Shown: positions 1-10,099 of the stretch, in pieces
Layout of the letters: each line of letters begins with the position of its first letter
Position numbering within the stretch: position 1 is the first letter of the stretch
Source: Dasypus novemcinctus
Taxonomy: Eukaryota; Chordata; Mammalia; Cingulata; Dasypodidae
NCBI RefSeq assembly: GCF_030445035.2
Contig: NC_080702.1
Span: forward strand, 28,846,053-28,910,052
Length of the DNA: 64,000 nucleotides
Direction: 5' to 3'
Notes under the pieces: generated by a model
The model's input: only the letters and a program-made list of their open reading frames with translations
Databases searched by the model: none
What the model was told of the DNA's origin: nothing
Made by a program: the position numbers and the translations under genes

Positions 1-950
1 GCAACAAGTGAGGACGGTTTGAGGAGCTGAGTGAGCAAGCAGGGGAGGAGAAGAGGTTGGAGAGGCTAAACGGGGCCAGATGGTATAGGACCAGGCAGGC
101 CCCAGTGAGTGGTTTGGCTTTGATTCCAGGTTTAGTGGGAAACTGTTTCTTTTAGGCAGAGCAATGTCATGGCCAAATCCATGTTTCCACAAAGCTCCCT
201 CAGGCTGCTGGGAGGAGTGGATTTTAAGAGCAAGGATGGAGGCAGGGAAACGAATGAGGCAGTGACAGTAACCAGGCGAGAGATGACGGCACCCTGGACG
301 ACACTGGGGGCAGAACATTGCGGGAGAGGTGTTCAGATTTGGGACGTGTTTTGTAAGTGAAGTAGTGAAGCTTCCAGTTGTGACAGGTGAGGGAAAGGGA
401 TAGATTTTCAGTACATCTCTTAGCTGTCTCCCTGAGCAGCTGGGATGAGGAAAACTAGGGAAGGAACAGATTTATAAGGACCCAGTCAAGAATCCTTTTC
501 TGGCCACGGTGAAAATCCAAAGTGCCCGCTGAAAGTCCAGGTCGAGTCATCTTGAGACGGCAAGTTAACTACGTGATTGAATTGAGGTCATCGTCCCAAG
601 GGTGGTATTTAAAGCCATGTGAATGGATGAGCACGTGAGAGAACAGAGAGTTCCAGAAACAAGACTGGGGATGGGTCAGAATTTAGGGTCCAGAAAGGGG
701 AGGGGAGGAGCTACCAGGGAGGCCGGAGGAGAAGCAGTGAGTGTGGGGTCTTGAGCACCAGGACGAGACAAGATTTCCAGAAGGAAGAGGCTGTCACTCT
801 GGCAGGCACATCCGTTTGGGAGAAACCACCCTGGGAGTGGAGGCAAAGGCACACCTGCTGTAGGTGAGGTGAAGAGGTGCAGGTAATGGCTCCAAGCTAC
901 TCTTCTAAGAGGCAGTGCAGGAGAAACAAGGCCGTACTGGAAGGGGACGT
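1..950. repeat. Ancient degenerate interspersed repeat in GET3 intron
   Basis: No exon is visible here. The text resembles an old mammalian-wide repeat: phrases such as 'ggtatttaaagccatgtga' and 'ccaggcgagagatgacgg' recur in many mammalian genomes, and a related piece lies at 45220-45420 in this window. I cannot give the family name. It lies inside the intron that precedes the first visible GET3 exon. Confidence 0.45.
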
Positions 951-966
951 GGGGTAAGGAAGGCTC

Positions 967-1466
967 TTTTTTTTTTTTTTAAGATTTATTTCTTTGTTTC
1001 TCTCCCCTCCCTCCGTTGTCTGCTCTCTGTGTCCATTCGCTGTGTGTTCTTCTGTGTCCACTTATATTCTCATTAAGCTGCTCTGGAAACTGAACCTGGG
1101 ACCTTCTGGAGTGGGAGAGAGGCAATCATTCTCTTGCGCCACCTCAACTCCCTGGTCTGCAGAATCTCTTATTGTCTCTCCTCTGTGTCTCCTTTTGTTG
1201 CGTCATCTCACTGCACCAGCTCTCCATGTGGGCCAGCACTCCAGTGCCGGGCAGTGTTCCACGCAGGCCAGCACTCCACGTGGGCCAGCTCGCCTTCACC
1301 AGGAGGCTCTGGGTATCGAATCCTGGACCTCCCATCTGGTAGATGGGAACCCAACTGCTTGGGCCACATCCGCTTCCCTGTTTTTTTTAAGGAGGTACAG
1401 GAGATTGAACCCAGGACCTCATACATGAGAAGCAAGCGCTCAAACCCCTGAGCTACACCCACTCCC
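967..1466 (-). repeat. DAS-type tRNA-derived SINE, long composite variant
   Basis: The element begins with a T run (poly-A tail in antisense) and ends with the tRNA-like heads read in antisense; near-identical 15-bp flanks ('aaggaaggctctttt' before, 'aaggagggctctttt' after 1466) look like one target-site duplication enclosing the whole block. It carries an extra internal module around 1080-1170 that the common copies lack, and a second short tRNA-like monomer at 1381-1466. The same extra module occurs at 17037-17248. Confidence 0.75.
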
Positions 1467-2373
1467 AAGGAGGGCTCTTTTATTTTTTGAGAAAAGAGCT
1501 TTTACGGCGTTTTTGCTGCTGCGAACACTCCAACATGAGTGACAAGCGATGCTGCAGGAGACAAAGACGCCGCTGGCAGAGGACTGTCCCAGGCTGGCAT
1601 GAGCTCCATCACGCACAGAGGCCCAGGACCTGGGCTCAGCCTGGGCCAGGGACCCCAAGGGAAGGCAGGAAACTGGGGGCTTTTGTGAGCACAGACAAGG
1701 GCATTTTCCTCCAATGGCTTCTCTCTTCTCGACGACACCCAACGAGTGGTCGGGCCCCAGAAGAGAGTGAGGGGGGTGAGTGGGACAGAAGCCTGAGGAA
1801 GAAAAGAGGTGATGTCAACCCCTTCACGGGGGGTGGAGACCCAGGACTGTCCCCTGGCTGGTTGAGTGCCCCTGGCGATTTGTGTCCAGGAAGGGGAAGC
1901 AGGGCAGGAGTTACTGTCAAGTTGGGTCACAGTCTCCAGGGCAGTTGTACCAGGGCGTTTGGACTGACCGGGCTGGGGATTCTGCCAACTCCTGATGGAG
2001 CATTTGCCAAGGCAGTCTGTGGCCCCGGGCCAAATAAGGGTGCCAGCCAAAAGGGATACCAATGGTGGACAAAGTGGCAGGGGTGAGGGGATGAGGCAGC
2101 CCAAAGAGGCGAGGATCAGAGCCTGGGAGGGAGAGCAGAGAGTGATGGGTGGGCAAACTCTCTGGAGGGAGGGACCTTTGAGGCCAGTACATGGTCTCCT
2201 CCAGGGGCCCCGTGACGTCTCGAAGAAGAGGCCATATGGGCAAAGGAGGGAGAGGGACTGGCCGGGGTCCCCAGGGACAGGCCATCACTTCGGGGAGTCC
2301 AGGTGCACAGGTAGAGCTGGCTGCGTGTCAGGCAGTGGAGGGCCGCTGTGTCTGAGACAGAAAAGCCCCTGGC

Positions 2374-2727
2374 GGGAAACGGACTTTGGCCCAGTGGTTA
2401 GGGCGTCCGTCTACCATATGGGAGGTCCGCGGTTCAAACCCCGGGCCTCCTTGACCCGTGTGGAGCTGGCCATGCGCAGTGCTGATGCGCGCAAGGAGTG
2501 CCCTGCCACGCAAGGGAGTCCCCCGCGTGGGGGAGCCCCACGCGCAAGGAGTGCGCCCGTGAACGAGAGCCGCCCAGCGTGAAAAGAAAGTGCAGCCTGC
2601 CCAGGAATGGCGCCGCCCACACTTCCCGTGCCGCTGACGACAACAGAAGCGGACAAAGAAACAAGACGCAGCAAATAGACACCAAGAACAGACAACCAGG
2701 GGAGGGGGGGAAATTAAATAAATAAAT

Positions 2728-2775
<48 letters not shown>
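2374..2775 (+). repeat. DAS SINE, young full-length copy with TSD
   Basis: Starts with the tRNA-like head (box B 'ggttcaaaccc'), continues through the conserved body and ends in a long A tract. A perfect 15-bp duplication, agaaaagcccctggc, flanks it at 2359-2373 and 2776-2790. The long pure A tail and perfect duplication point to a recent insertion. It lies in the GET3 intron. Confidence 0.92.
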
Positions 2776-2778
<3 letters not shown>

Positions 2779-2856
2779 AAAGCCCCTGGCCTCATGGGGC
2801 TGGCTTTCTAGCTGGGGAGACCGACAACAAATGTGATAAGGAAAATCACGTAGCAG

Positions 2857-2941
2857 GGAGCAGATGTGGCTTAAGTAACTGAGCACTGGCTTCCCACATA
2901 ACAAGGTCCCAGGTTCATTCCGCGGCCCCTGGAACCTTAAA
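2857..2941 (+). repeat. tRNA-like SINE monomer
   Basis: Short tRNA-derived unit with a box-B-like 'ggttcattcc' and a short A tail; older and more diverged than the neighbouring DAS copies. Confidence 0.6.
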
Positions 2942-2953
2942 AAAAATCACAGG

Positions 2954-3280
2954 GCCTCCTTGACCCGTGTGGTGAGCTGGCCCACGCGCAGTGCTGCCAC
3001 GCGCAAGGAGTGCCCTGCCACGCCGGGGTGTTCCCCGCATAGGGGAACCCCACGTGCAAGGAGTGTGCCCGGCAAGGGTGCGAGAAAAGCGCAGCCCACC
3101 CAGGAGTGGCACCGCACACACGGAGAGCTGATGCAGCAAGATGATGCAACAAAAAGAGACACAGATTCCCAGTGCCGTTGACAAGGATACAAGCAGACAC
3201 AGAAGAACACACAGCAAATGGACACAGAAGATCAGACAATGGGGGCTGGTGGGAGAGGAGAGAAATTTTAAAAAATTTTT
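2954..3280 (+). repeat. 5'-truncated DAS SINE with TSD
   Basis: Body and tail of the DAS SINE without its tRNA head. The 12-bp duplication aaaaatcacagg occurs at 2942-2953 and 3281-3292. Inserted just after the A tail of the preceding monomer. Confidence 0.85.
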
Positions 3281-3684
3281 AAAAATCACAGGATGTGTGA
3301 ACACGGGGCTAATGCAGGAGAAAAGAAGGCAGGAAAGGGGCAAGGAGGCGCTGTGCTGTAGGCACAGGGTGGGCAGGGGAGGTCGCATTAGAGCAGGGAT
3401 CCGGGGAAGCCGAGGAACCAGTTCAAGAGTGAGCGCCTTGGGGTGGCAAGCCGCCACAGGGGAAGGGCCGGCGAAAAGTCCCCGTACTGGCTGCGCAGTG
3501 GCTTCCCTCTGGGGGTCCAGGTCACAGCGTGCCGTTTCCCCATCGGTGTGCATAACTCGTGTGACCGTCCGCGTCCCCGAGGGAGGGCACGGCTCGCCAG
3601 CCACCAACCCCCGAGGAGGGCCTGGGGCCCGGACCCCTCCGCCCGCCGGAGCAGCGGCCTGAGTCCCGTCCCCGGGCCCCCCAG

Positions 3685-6600
3685 GAAATCGACCCCAGCC
3701 TCGGCGTGGCGGAGCTGCCCGACGAGTTCTTCGAGGAGGACAACATGCTCAGCATGGGCAAGAAGATGATGCAGGAGGCCATGAGCGCCTTCCCGGGCAT
3801 CGACGAGGCCATGAGCTACGCCGAGGTCATGAGGTGGGGCGGGGCTGGCTGGGGGCGGGGCCTGTAGCTGCTGTGGGGGGGCGGGGGCATGGGGGGCGTG
3901 GCCGACAGGTGGGCGGTGTGGGAGACAGGGGCGGGGCCGGTCCGGGCGTGATCGACACGTGGGCGGGGCCTGTAGCAGGCGGTGTGGGAGGCGGGGGCGT
4001 GGTCGGCGGGTGGGCGGGGGCCTGTAGCGGGCGGTGTGGGAGGCGGGGGCGTGGCCGGTCCGGGCGTGATCGACACGTGGGCGGGGCCTGTAGCGGGCTG
4101 TGTGGGAGGCGGGGGCGTGGTCGGCGGGTGGGCGGGGCCTGTAGCGGGCGGTGTGGGAGGCAGGGCGTGGCCGGGGCGTGGCCGGCGGGTGGGTGGGGCC
4201 TGTAGCGGGCGGTGTGGGAGGCGGGGGCGTGGCCGGTCCGGGCGTGATCGACACGTGGGCGGGGCCTGTAGCGGGCTGTGTGGGAGGCGGGGGCGTGGTC
4301 GGCGGGTGGGCGGGGCCTGTAGCGGGCGGTGTGGGAGGCGGGGGCGTGGCCGGCGGGTGGGTGGGGCCTGTAGCCGGCGGTGTGGGAGGCAGGGGCGTGG
4401 CCGGCCGGCGGGGTGGGGGCGTGTCCAGGGGCGGGGCCAGCCAGCGGGGTGGGCGGGGCGGGCCTGCTGGCTGAGGGGCACCGGGCCTGAGCCCCGTCTC
4501 CCCGCAGGCTGGTGAAGGGCATGAACTTCTCCGTGGTGGTGTTCGACACGGCGCCCACGGGCCACACGCTGCGGCTGCTCAACTTCCCCACCATCGTGGA
4601 GCGGGGCCTGGGCCGCCTCATGCAGATCAAGAACCAGATCAGCCCCTTCATCTCACAGGCAGGCGCCCCCACCACCACCACCGGGGGACAGGAGCGGGCA
4701 GCGCTTCCTACGGGGTCCCCCACCCCCCACGGGACTCGGTGTCCCCAGCCCTGCCCCCCCGGGGGCAGAGCCGGGGCTCCCAGATTCCAGGTTCAAGTCC
4801 TCTGGCCCCGCGAGCCGTGTGACCCCCGCAGCAAGTCACTCGACCTCTCTGGCCCTCGCCTTCCCAGCCCGTCAGCTGGCAGTCACTCGCGCACCCCCTG
4901 GGTTATCTCAGCAGCCCCGCAACACCCCCGAGCTGGCCGCGACTGGCCCGCCGTCGTGGATGATCCTCTGCAGGGACCTGCCCCTCCAGCAGAGACATTT
5001 GTCAGAGTCACATGCTGTGTGTTCCACGCCCAGTGCTGAGCCCGGGTCTACTCGTCAAGCATGGCAGAGAGGGTCTACAGATGGGGAAACTGAGGCATTG
5101 GGGGTTAAAGCCTGTGGGTCACAATCCCCCAGAAATGGCACAGTCAGGATTTTTTTTTTTTTTTTTAAGATTTTTTCTTTTTATTTATTTCTCTTTCCCC
5201 ACCTCCGCCCTTGTTGTCTGCTCTCTGGGTCCATTCACTGTGTGTTCTTCTGTGTCCGCTTTTTTTTTTTTAAAGATTTATTTATTTAATTCTCACCCTC
5301 CCCCACCCTGGGTTGTCTGTTTTCTGTGTCTTTTTGCTGCGTCTTGTTTCTTTGTCCGCTTCTGTTGTCGTCAGCGGCACGGGAAGTGTGGGCGGCGCCG
5401 TTCCTGGGCAGGCTGCACTTTCTTTCGCTCTGGGCGACTCTCCTTACAGGGCGCACTCCTTGCGCGTGGGGCTCCCTACGTGGAGGACACCCCTGCGTGG
5501 CAGGGCACTCCTTGCGCGCATCAGCACTGCGCATGGGCCAGCTCACCACACGGGTCAGGAGGCCCGGGGTTTGAACCATGGACCTCCCATGTGGTAGACG
5601 GACGCCCTAACCACTGGGCCAAGTCCGTTTTCCCTCTGTGTCCGCTTGTATTCTTGTCAGTGGCAACGGGAATCTGTGTCTCTCTTTGTTGGGTCATCGT
5701 GCTGCGTCAGCTCTCCGTGTGGGCGGCACCATTCCTGGGCAGGCTGCACTTTTCTTTCACGCTGGGTGGCTCTCCTTACAGGGCGCACTCCTTGCGCGTG
5801 GGGCTCCCCTACGCGGGGGACACCCCTGCGTGGCAGGGCACTCCTTGCGCGCATCAGCACTGCGCGTGGGCCAGCCCCACACAGGTCAGGAGTACCTGGG
5901 TTTGAACCGCGGACCTCCCATGTGGTAGGCAGATGCTCCATCCATTGAGCCACATCTGCTTCCCACAGTTAGGATTTGACCCCAAGTGTCCACTTAAGAG
6001 CCAGCGCCTTGATCTACTGAGAGGGGTCCCGGGTGCCCGAGGTGGCCGGCGCACCCCTCCCAACCTAGGTGCGTGCCGGGCCCCCCCCAGGCCAGCTGTG
6101 ATGCCCCCTTCCCGCGTCCTCCCCCAGATGTGCAACATGCTGGGCCTTGGGGACATGAACGCAGACCAGCTGGCCTCCAAGCTGGAGGAGACCCTGCCCG
6201 TCATCCGCTCCGTCAGCGAGCAGTTCAAGGACCCCGTGAGTCGGCCCTCCGAGGGTGGGGGAGGGGGAGGCGACGCCCGAGGGGCCCGGCCGGGACACCC
6301 ACCCCTCCCCGTCCCCTCCTCCTCCTCCCCGCGCCCACCCCAGGAGCAGACCACCTTCATCTGTGTGTGCATCGCCGAGTTCCTGTCCCTGTACGAGACG
6401 GAGCGGCTGATACAGGAGCTGGCCAAGTGCAAGATTGACACGCACAACATCATCGTCAACCAGCTCGTCTTCCCCGACCCCGAGAAGCCCTGCAAGATGT
6501 GCGAAGCCCGCCACAAGATCCAGGCCAAGTACCTGGACCAGGTGCGCCCGCGGGCCCAGGGCCCCGGAAGGAGGGGCCTGCCTGGGCCCCCTGCCCCTTT

Positions 6601-6934
6601 CCTGTACGTTCCGGCCTTCTGCCCCACCCTCTGACCCTTGGCCCACACGCTGGCCCCCCGGGCCTGGGCATCCCAGACCCTGGAGGGAGCGGGGAAGGTG
6701 CAGCCCTGTGACCTCTGACCTCACTGGCCCCGGACGCCCCCTCCCCTTGACCCATGTCCACTCTGGCCCCCCCTGACCCCATGCCCTCCGCCCCGGTCGC
6801 AGATGGAGGACCTGTACGAAGATTTCCACATCGTGAAGCTGCCGCTGCTGCCCCACGAGGTGCGGGGGGCCGACAAGGTCAACACCTTCTCCGCCCTCCT
6901 CCTGGAGCCCTACAAGCCCCCCAGCGCCCAGTAG
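3685..6934 (+). CDS. GET3: GET3 (ASNA1), ATPase for tail-anchored protein insertion; last five coding exons
   Basis: Exons at 3685-3833, 4508-4658, 6128-6235, 6344-6541 and 6803-6934 (stop TAG 6932-6934). The joined translation is essentially the human protein from [16 protein letters not shown] to the C-terminal PYKPPSAQ; the first roughly 100 residues, including the P-loop, lie upstream of the window. GET3 is the cytosolic homodimeric ATPase that carries tail-anchored membrane proteins to the GET1/CAMLG receptor at the ER. Visible motifs are the switch-II-type [10 protein letters not shown] in the second exon here and the zinc-binding CxxC (CKMCEARH) in the fourth, which holds the dimer together. 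The donor after 4658 is GC, not GT (CAG then gcaggc), and the next exon starts in phase at ATG TGC, so this is a GC-AG intron. Intron 3834-4507 is filled with a minisatellite. The gene is confident; the missing exons cannot be judged. Confidence 0.97.
3836..4450. repeat. GC-rich minisatellite in GET3 intron
   Basis: Tandem array with units of about 55-60 bp and a higher-order unit of about 120 bp. Each unit contains 'gtgggcggggcctgtagc', 'ggtgtgggaggcgggggcgtgg' variants, and alternate units carry 'gtgatcgacacgtggg'. It fills nearly the whole 674-bp intron between two GET3 exons. Long open frames on both strands here are by-products of the array. Confidence 0.93.
4770..4930 (+). repeat. MIR-like SINE fragment
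   Basis: 'ggttcaagtcctctggcc' followed by 'gtgtgacc', 'caagtcactcgacctctctggcc' in shortened form resembles the MIR core (tRNA-related box B followed by the usual 'gtgtgacc...cctctctg' text). Intron of GET3. Confidence 0.55.
5153..5963 (-). repeat. Older DAS SINE, split by a younger DAS SINE
   Basis: Outer element covering 5153-5261 and 5635-5963, tRNA head at the right end. Flanks cacagtcaggattt and cacagttaggattt look like its own target duplication. The younger copy 5262-5634 interrupts it. Confidence 0.85.
5262..5634 (-). repeat. Younger DAS SINE nested in an older copy
   Basis: Complete copy in antisense, flanked by a perfect 13-bp duplication tctgtgtccgctt at 5249-5261 and 5635-5647, a sequence belonging to the older SINE. 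This fixes the order of insertion. Confidence 0.92.
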
Positions 6935-7165
6935 CGCCGCCGCGCCCACCCTCGGCCATCTTACACCCGCCCTCCGTCCCCCCCCCGCCCCCGGGGCAGA
7001 GTTTGCACAAAGTTTCCCCGCCCACCCCCCTACGGTGCCCCAGGGAGTCACAGAGCGGGTGGGAGGTGGGGAGAGGACCCATTCCCCCTGGCGGGGTTCA
7101 CGGGCTGCCGCTGCGTCCCTCCCTCCCCACCTCTCACTCTTCAATAAAATGACCTTAAACCACCA
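6935..7165 (+). promoter_or_regulatory. GET3: GET3 3' UTR with AATAAA signal
   Basis: Short GC-rich 3' UTR after the GET3 stop; canonical AATAAA at 7143-7148, so cleavage is expected near 7160-7170. Confidence 0.85.
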
Positions 7166-7169
7166 CGGG

Positions 7170-10099
7170 CGTCCGCGGGACCCAGGGTCAGCGTGGCTGC
7201 ATACAGTGGCGCAGGAAGGGCACTGCACAAAAGCGCCACGTCCGGAGAGGGCCGGTCACACCAGAGACCTGGTGAAGACGCACATGAACTGTAGCGACTG
7301 TGGAAGAAAGGGGGTCTCGGGGAAGAGAGGAAAAGCCTGCCGTCTCTGTGCGAGGTGGGGGTGAGGGACGCCTGCCCGCTCCTGGAGGCTCCGAGCGTGG
7401 GAACCAGGAGGCCCCACTGCCGGCCCCAGGCCGGTGGGGGAGCGGATTAGGCCGGCAGCGGGCCCAGCGCTGCCTGCTGTTTGGTTTGGGAATTAGTGGG
7501 CGCCCCGGGCAGAGGCCGGGCCTGCCAGACGGGGGATTAACAGCCTCCGCCCTGCTCCCCAATTCCTGCCCCACAGGGTGGCATCGGCGCTGCCTGGCAC
7601 AGGGCAGCGACAAGGGACCGACGGAGGGGCAGGATGGCGGAGCTGAGGCCTGCAGCATGTGCTTTCTGCCATCTGAGCTTGTGTCTCAGAATCGGGGGCC
7701 CCGGGAGCGGCCGTGCAGAGAGCCACGGCCCCGACCGACTCACCAGGCAGGCCCACCAGCAGGGTCCTCGGCGGCCCCCTCTGCCTCACGGGGCTCCCCG
7801 TTACCCCATCATCAGAGCCCGTGGACCGGGGATGAGGGGTGGCAAGTTTCGGGACCGGCTGGGGCAACAGAAACAGGGTGTCTGTGGACCCGCATGAGTC
7901 AGGAATTGGTGGCGAGAACGCACACACCTAGGGTCGGTGCTGGGTGTGTCAGGACGCACACGGGGAGCCCGGCGCGAGCCCCGACGTGCCCCCCCGCCCC
8001 CGGCCAACTCCCCTGGGTGTGGGCATGCCGGGATTGCACAGATAAACAACAGCGTGGACCACGGCGGGGGAGACCCCAGACGCGGGCCCTGCCTGCCTGA
8101 GTTCATCTCCCAGCTCCCCCCCCCCCTCGCTGAGGGAACTTAGTGTCTCCTGGGCCTCAGTTTCCCTGCCTGGATGACAAGAACAGCAGCCTCCCAGGGC
8201 TGCCTGGAAGGCTGCTTTGGGACAGCACCAGACACGTCCTCGCCAGGGGAGTGTCTGTTATTGTTTCTCGCCGCGGGAGTGATGAAGTGGGTGCTTGTCC
8301 CCGGGCCACCTGCCCCTGCCCCCCACCCCCACCCCGAGAGGTCCAGCACAGGTTCAGGTGTGAGCCTGGGATGGCGTGGGGGGATGGATGAGCAGAAGGG
8401 GGCTGGCTCAGGGGGGGGTGGGGACAGGAAGGATGGGAAGGACGGGCCCATCCCGACACTGGCCCCAGGACCCAAAGCCGCTGGCCGCCCCGCCCGCGCC
8501 ATCCCCTCACCCGGCCTTTATGGGCCAGCCGGCAGCTGGATGGCGGAGGCGAGGGTCCGAGGGAGGCCGGCCTGGGCTGGTTCCTAATTACCCCGGGCGG
8601 GGCGGACATCTGTCAGGTCCGGAACACCATGTCCCGGCCATGCCTCGGGGCGGGGCCGCACGCGGGTGGCGGGGGACACGCAGGGGGCGCCGCCTCCCCG
8701 GCTGGGACCCCCCGAGCCCCGGCGCCTCCCCCCCCCCCCAGCTAGAGACCTGGCCATGGGGCCGGGTGGGTGTACAGGGGCGCAACCATGGTGCCAAAGG
8801 GCCATGCAAACTCGAGTTTCACGACAGGGAGTGTCGGGCGGGATCTCACCGGGAACACGTCCCCGTGGGTCCGTGGAAGTGTGTGCGGTGGCGGTGGGGA
8901 GAGTCGCGGCGTTGTGAGCCGATCTTTGTGACACGGTGCCATCTTGGCCGTGCTCCTGGGAGTCTACTCCCCCCTCGGGTCTGGGCAAAGCGGTCGGAGC
9001 CGATGTCAGTGTATTTGAGGTGTCCCTCGATGTCTTTGCGACAGTGTGACAGCCCCTGGACCACCGTGGGGATGTGCAGAGAAGCCAGGTTTTACGTGTG
9101 TGGGATTCCAGGTGGCCGTAGAGTGATCCGGACTGGCCGAGAAGCGTGGGTACATGTCTCCGGGCCTGGGAAAGGGGACAGCCCCTACGTCCTCCCCCCC
9201 AGCTCCAGGTCCAAGAACCCTGGGATCAGCCAGTGACTGGGAGAAGGGCCCCACAGGGCAAAAAAAAGAGGAGGGCAGATTTCTTCCCCCAAACCCAGGC
9301 AACAAATCGCTGGACTTCTCCAAACAAATTTCTCCTGCGGCAGCCAAGGAAGGCGGGCCAGGGAGTGGCCGCCCCAGCCCCTTCCCACCCAACTCCAGAG
9401 CCATCCCGTCCCTGTCCCTGTGTGTCCCCACACCCAGCCACCCTCAACGCAGGCCAGAAAGGCCCAGGCCTGTGGGGAAGGACCCTGGGGACAGAGGAGC
9501 CTGCAGGTAGGAAGCCACAGCCTAGGGGTAGGGAGTGAAGCTGGACAAGGAGACTGATGGTCAGGGTGGATCCCAGAGGAGGGGGCAGAGATAAGGCTGT
9601 TAAGTGGGAAACAGACAAGATTGTGCCCCTCCTCCCCCCCCCCGCCAGTCTGAGACAGTGGGGGCTGGGGGAGGGAAGCTAGGGGACTGGGAGCTTGGGA
9701 GCAGAGTCCCAGGGCTTTGGAAAGGAAGGTAAGGGTGGAAGGGCCAAGTCTGGGAGCTGCGGGGAGTGGAGCCCGGGAGTGGGAGAGGGGAGGGGGAAAG
9801 GGAGAGGAACTGGGAGGGGATCCTGGGAACGGCGAAGGCTGTAGATTGTACAGCGCCTCCGGGGAGGGGGCTGGGATCCGGTGGAGGGTGGCTGCCGGCC
9901 TGAGAGACGGCGGCACGCGGGAGGGGAGCGGGGCGCTGGGAGGAGCAGGGAACCCGCACTGGGCGGCGGCCGCGACCCCCCGCCCCCGGCCGCAGGCCCC
10001 AGCCTGGCCGTGCCCCAGCTCCCGTTTGGTTCCTCGGCCCTCCAGGCTCGGCTCCGGGTCGAGCCCCCTCTCCCGTGACCCCGCGGGTCCCGCGCCACC
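7170..10099. other. GET3-BEST2 intergenic / BEST2 upstream region
   Basis: GC-rich unique-looking DNA without a recognisable coding exon or SINE. Human BEST2 has a noncoding first exon, so one may lie here, but I see no landmark that places it. Open frames of up to 370 codons on the minus strand lack family resemblance and reflect GC bias. Confidence 0.5.

Noticed and set aside
2383-2460. tRNA gene-like segments with A and B boxes
   Set aside because: All belong to tRNA-derived SINEs with poly-A tails and target duplications; none folds as an intact isolated tRNA gene.
1-3684. 5' exons of GET3 (P-loop region)
   Set aside because: No segment encoding the GKGGVGKTT P-loop or neighbouring conserved text was found; these exons must lie upstream of the window.
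3816-4723. Long overlapping Pro/Arg- and Gly-rich frames on both strands
   Set aside because: Produced by the GET3 intronic minisatellite; they span a GET3 exon in the wrong strand or frame.
5012-5905. 297-codon frame with Cys- and Arg-rich text
   Set aside because: Runs through nested SINEs; the same peptide pieces recur at every DAS copy in the window.
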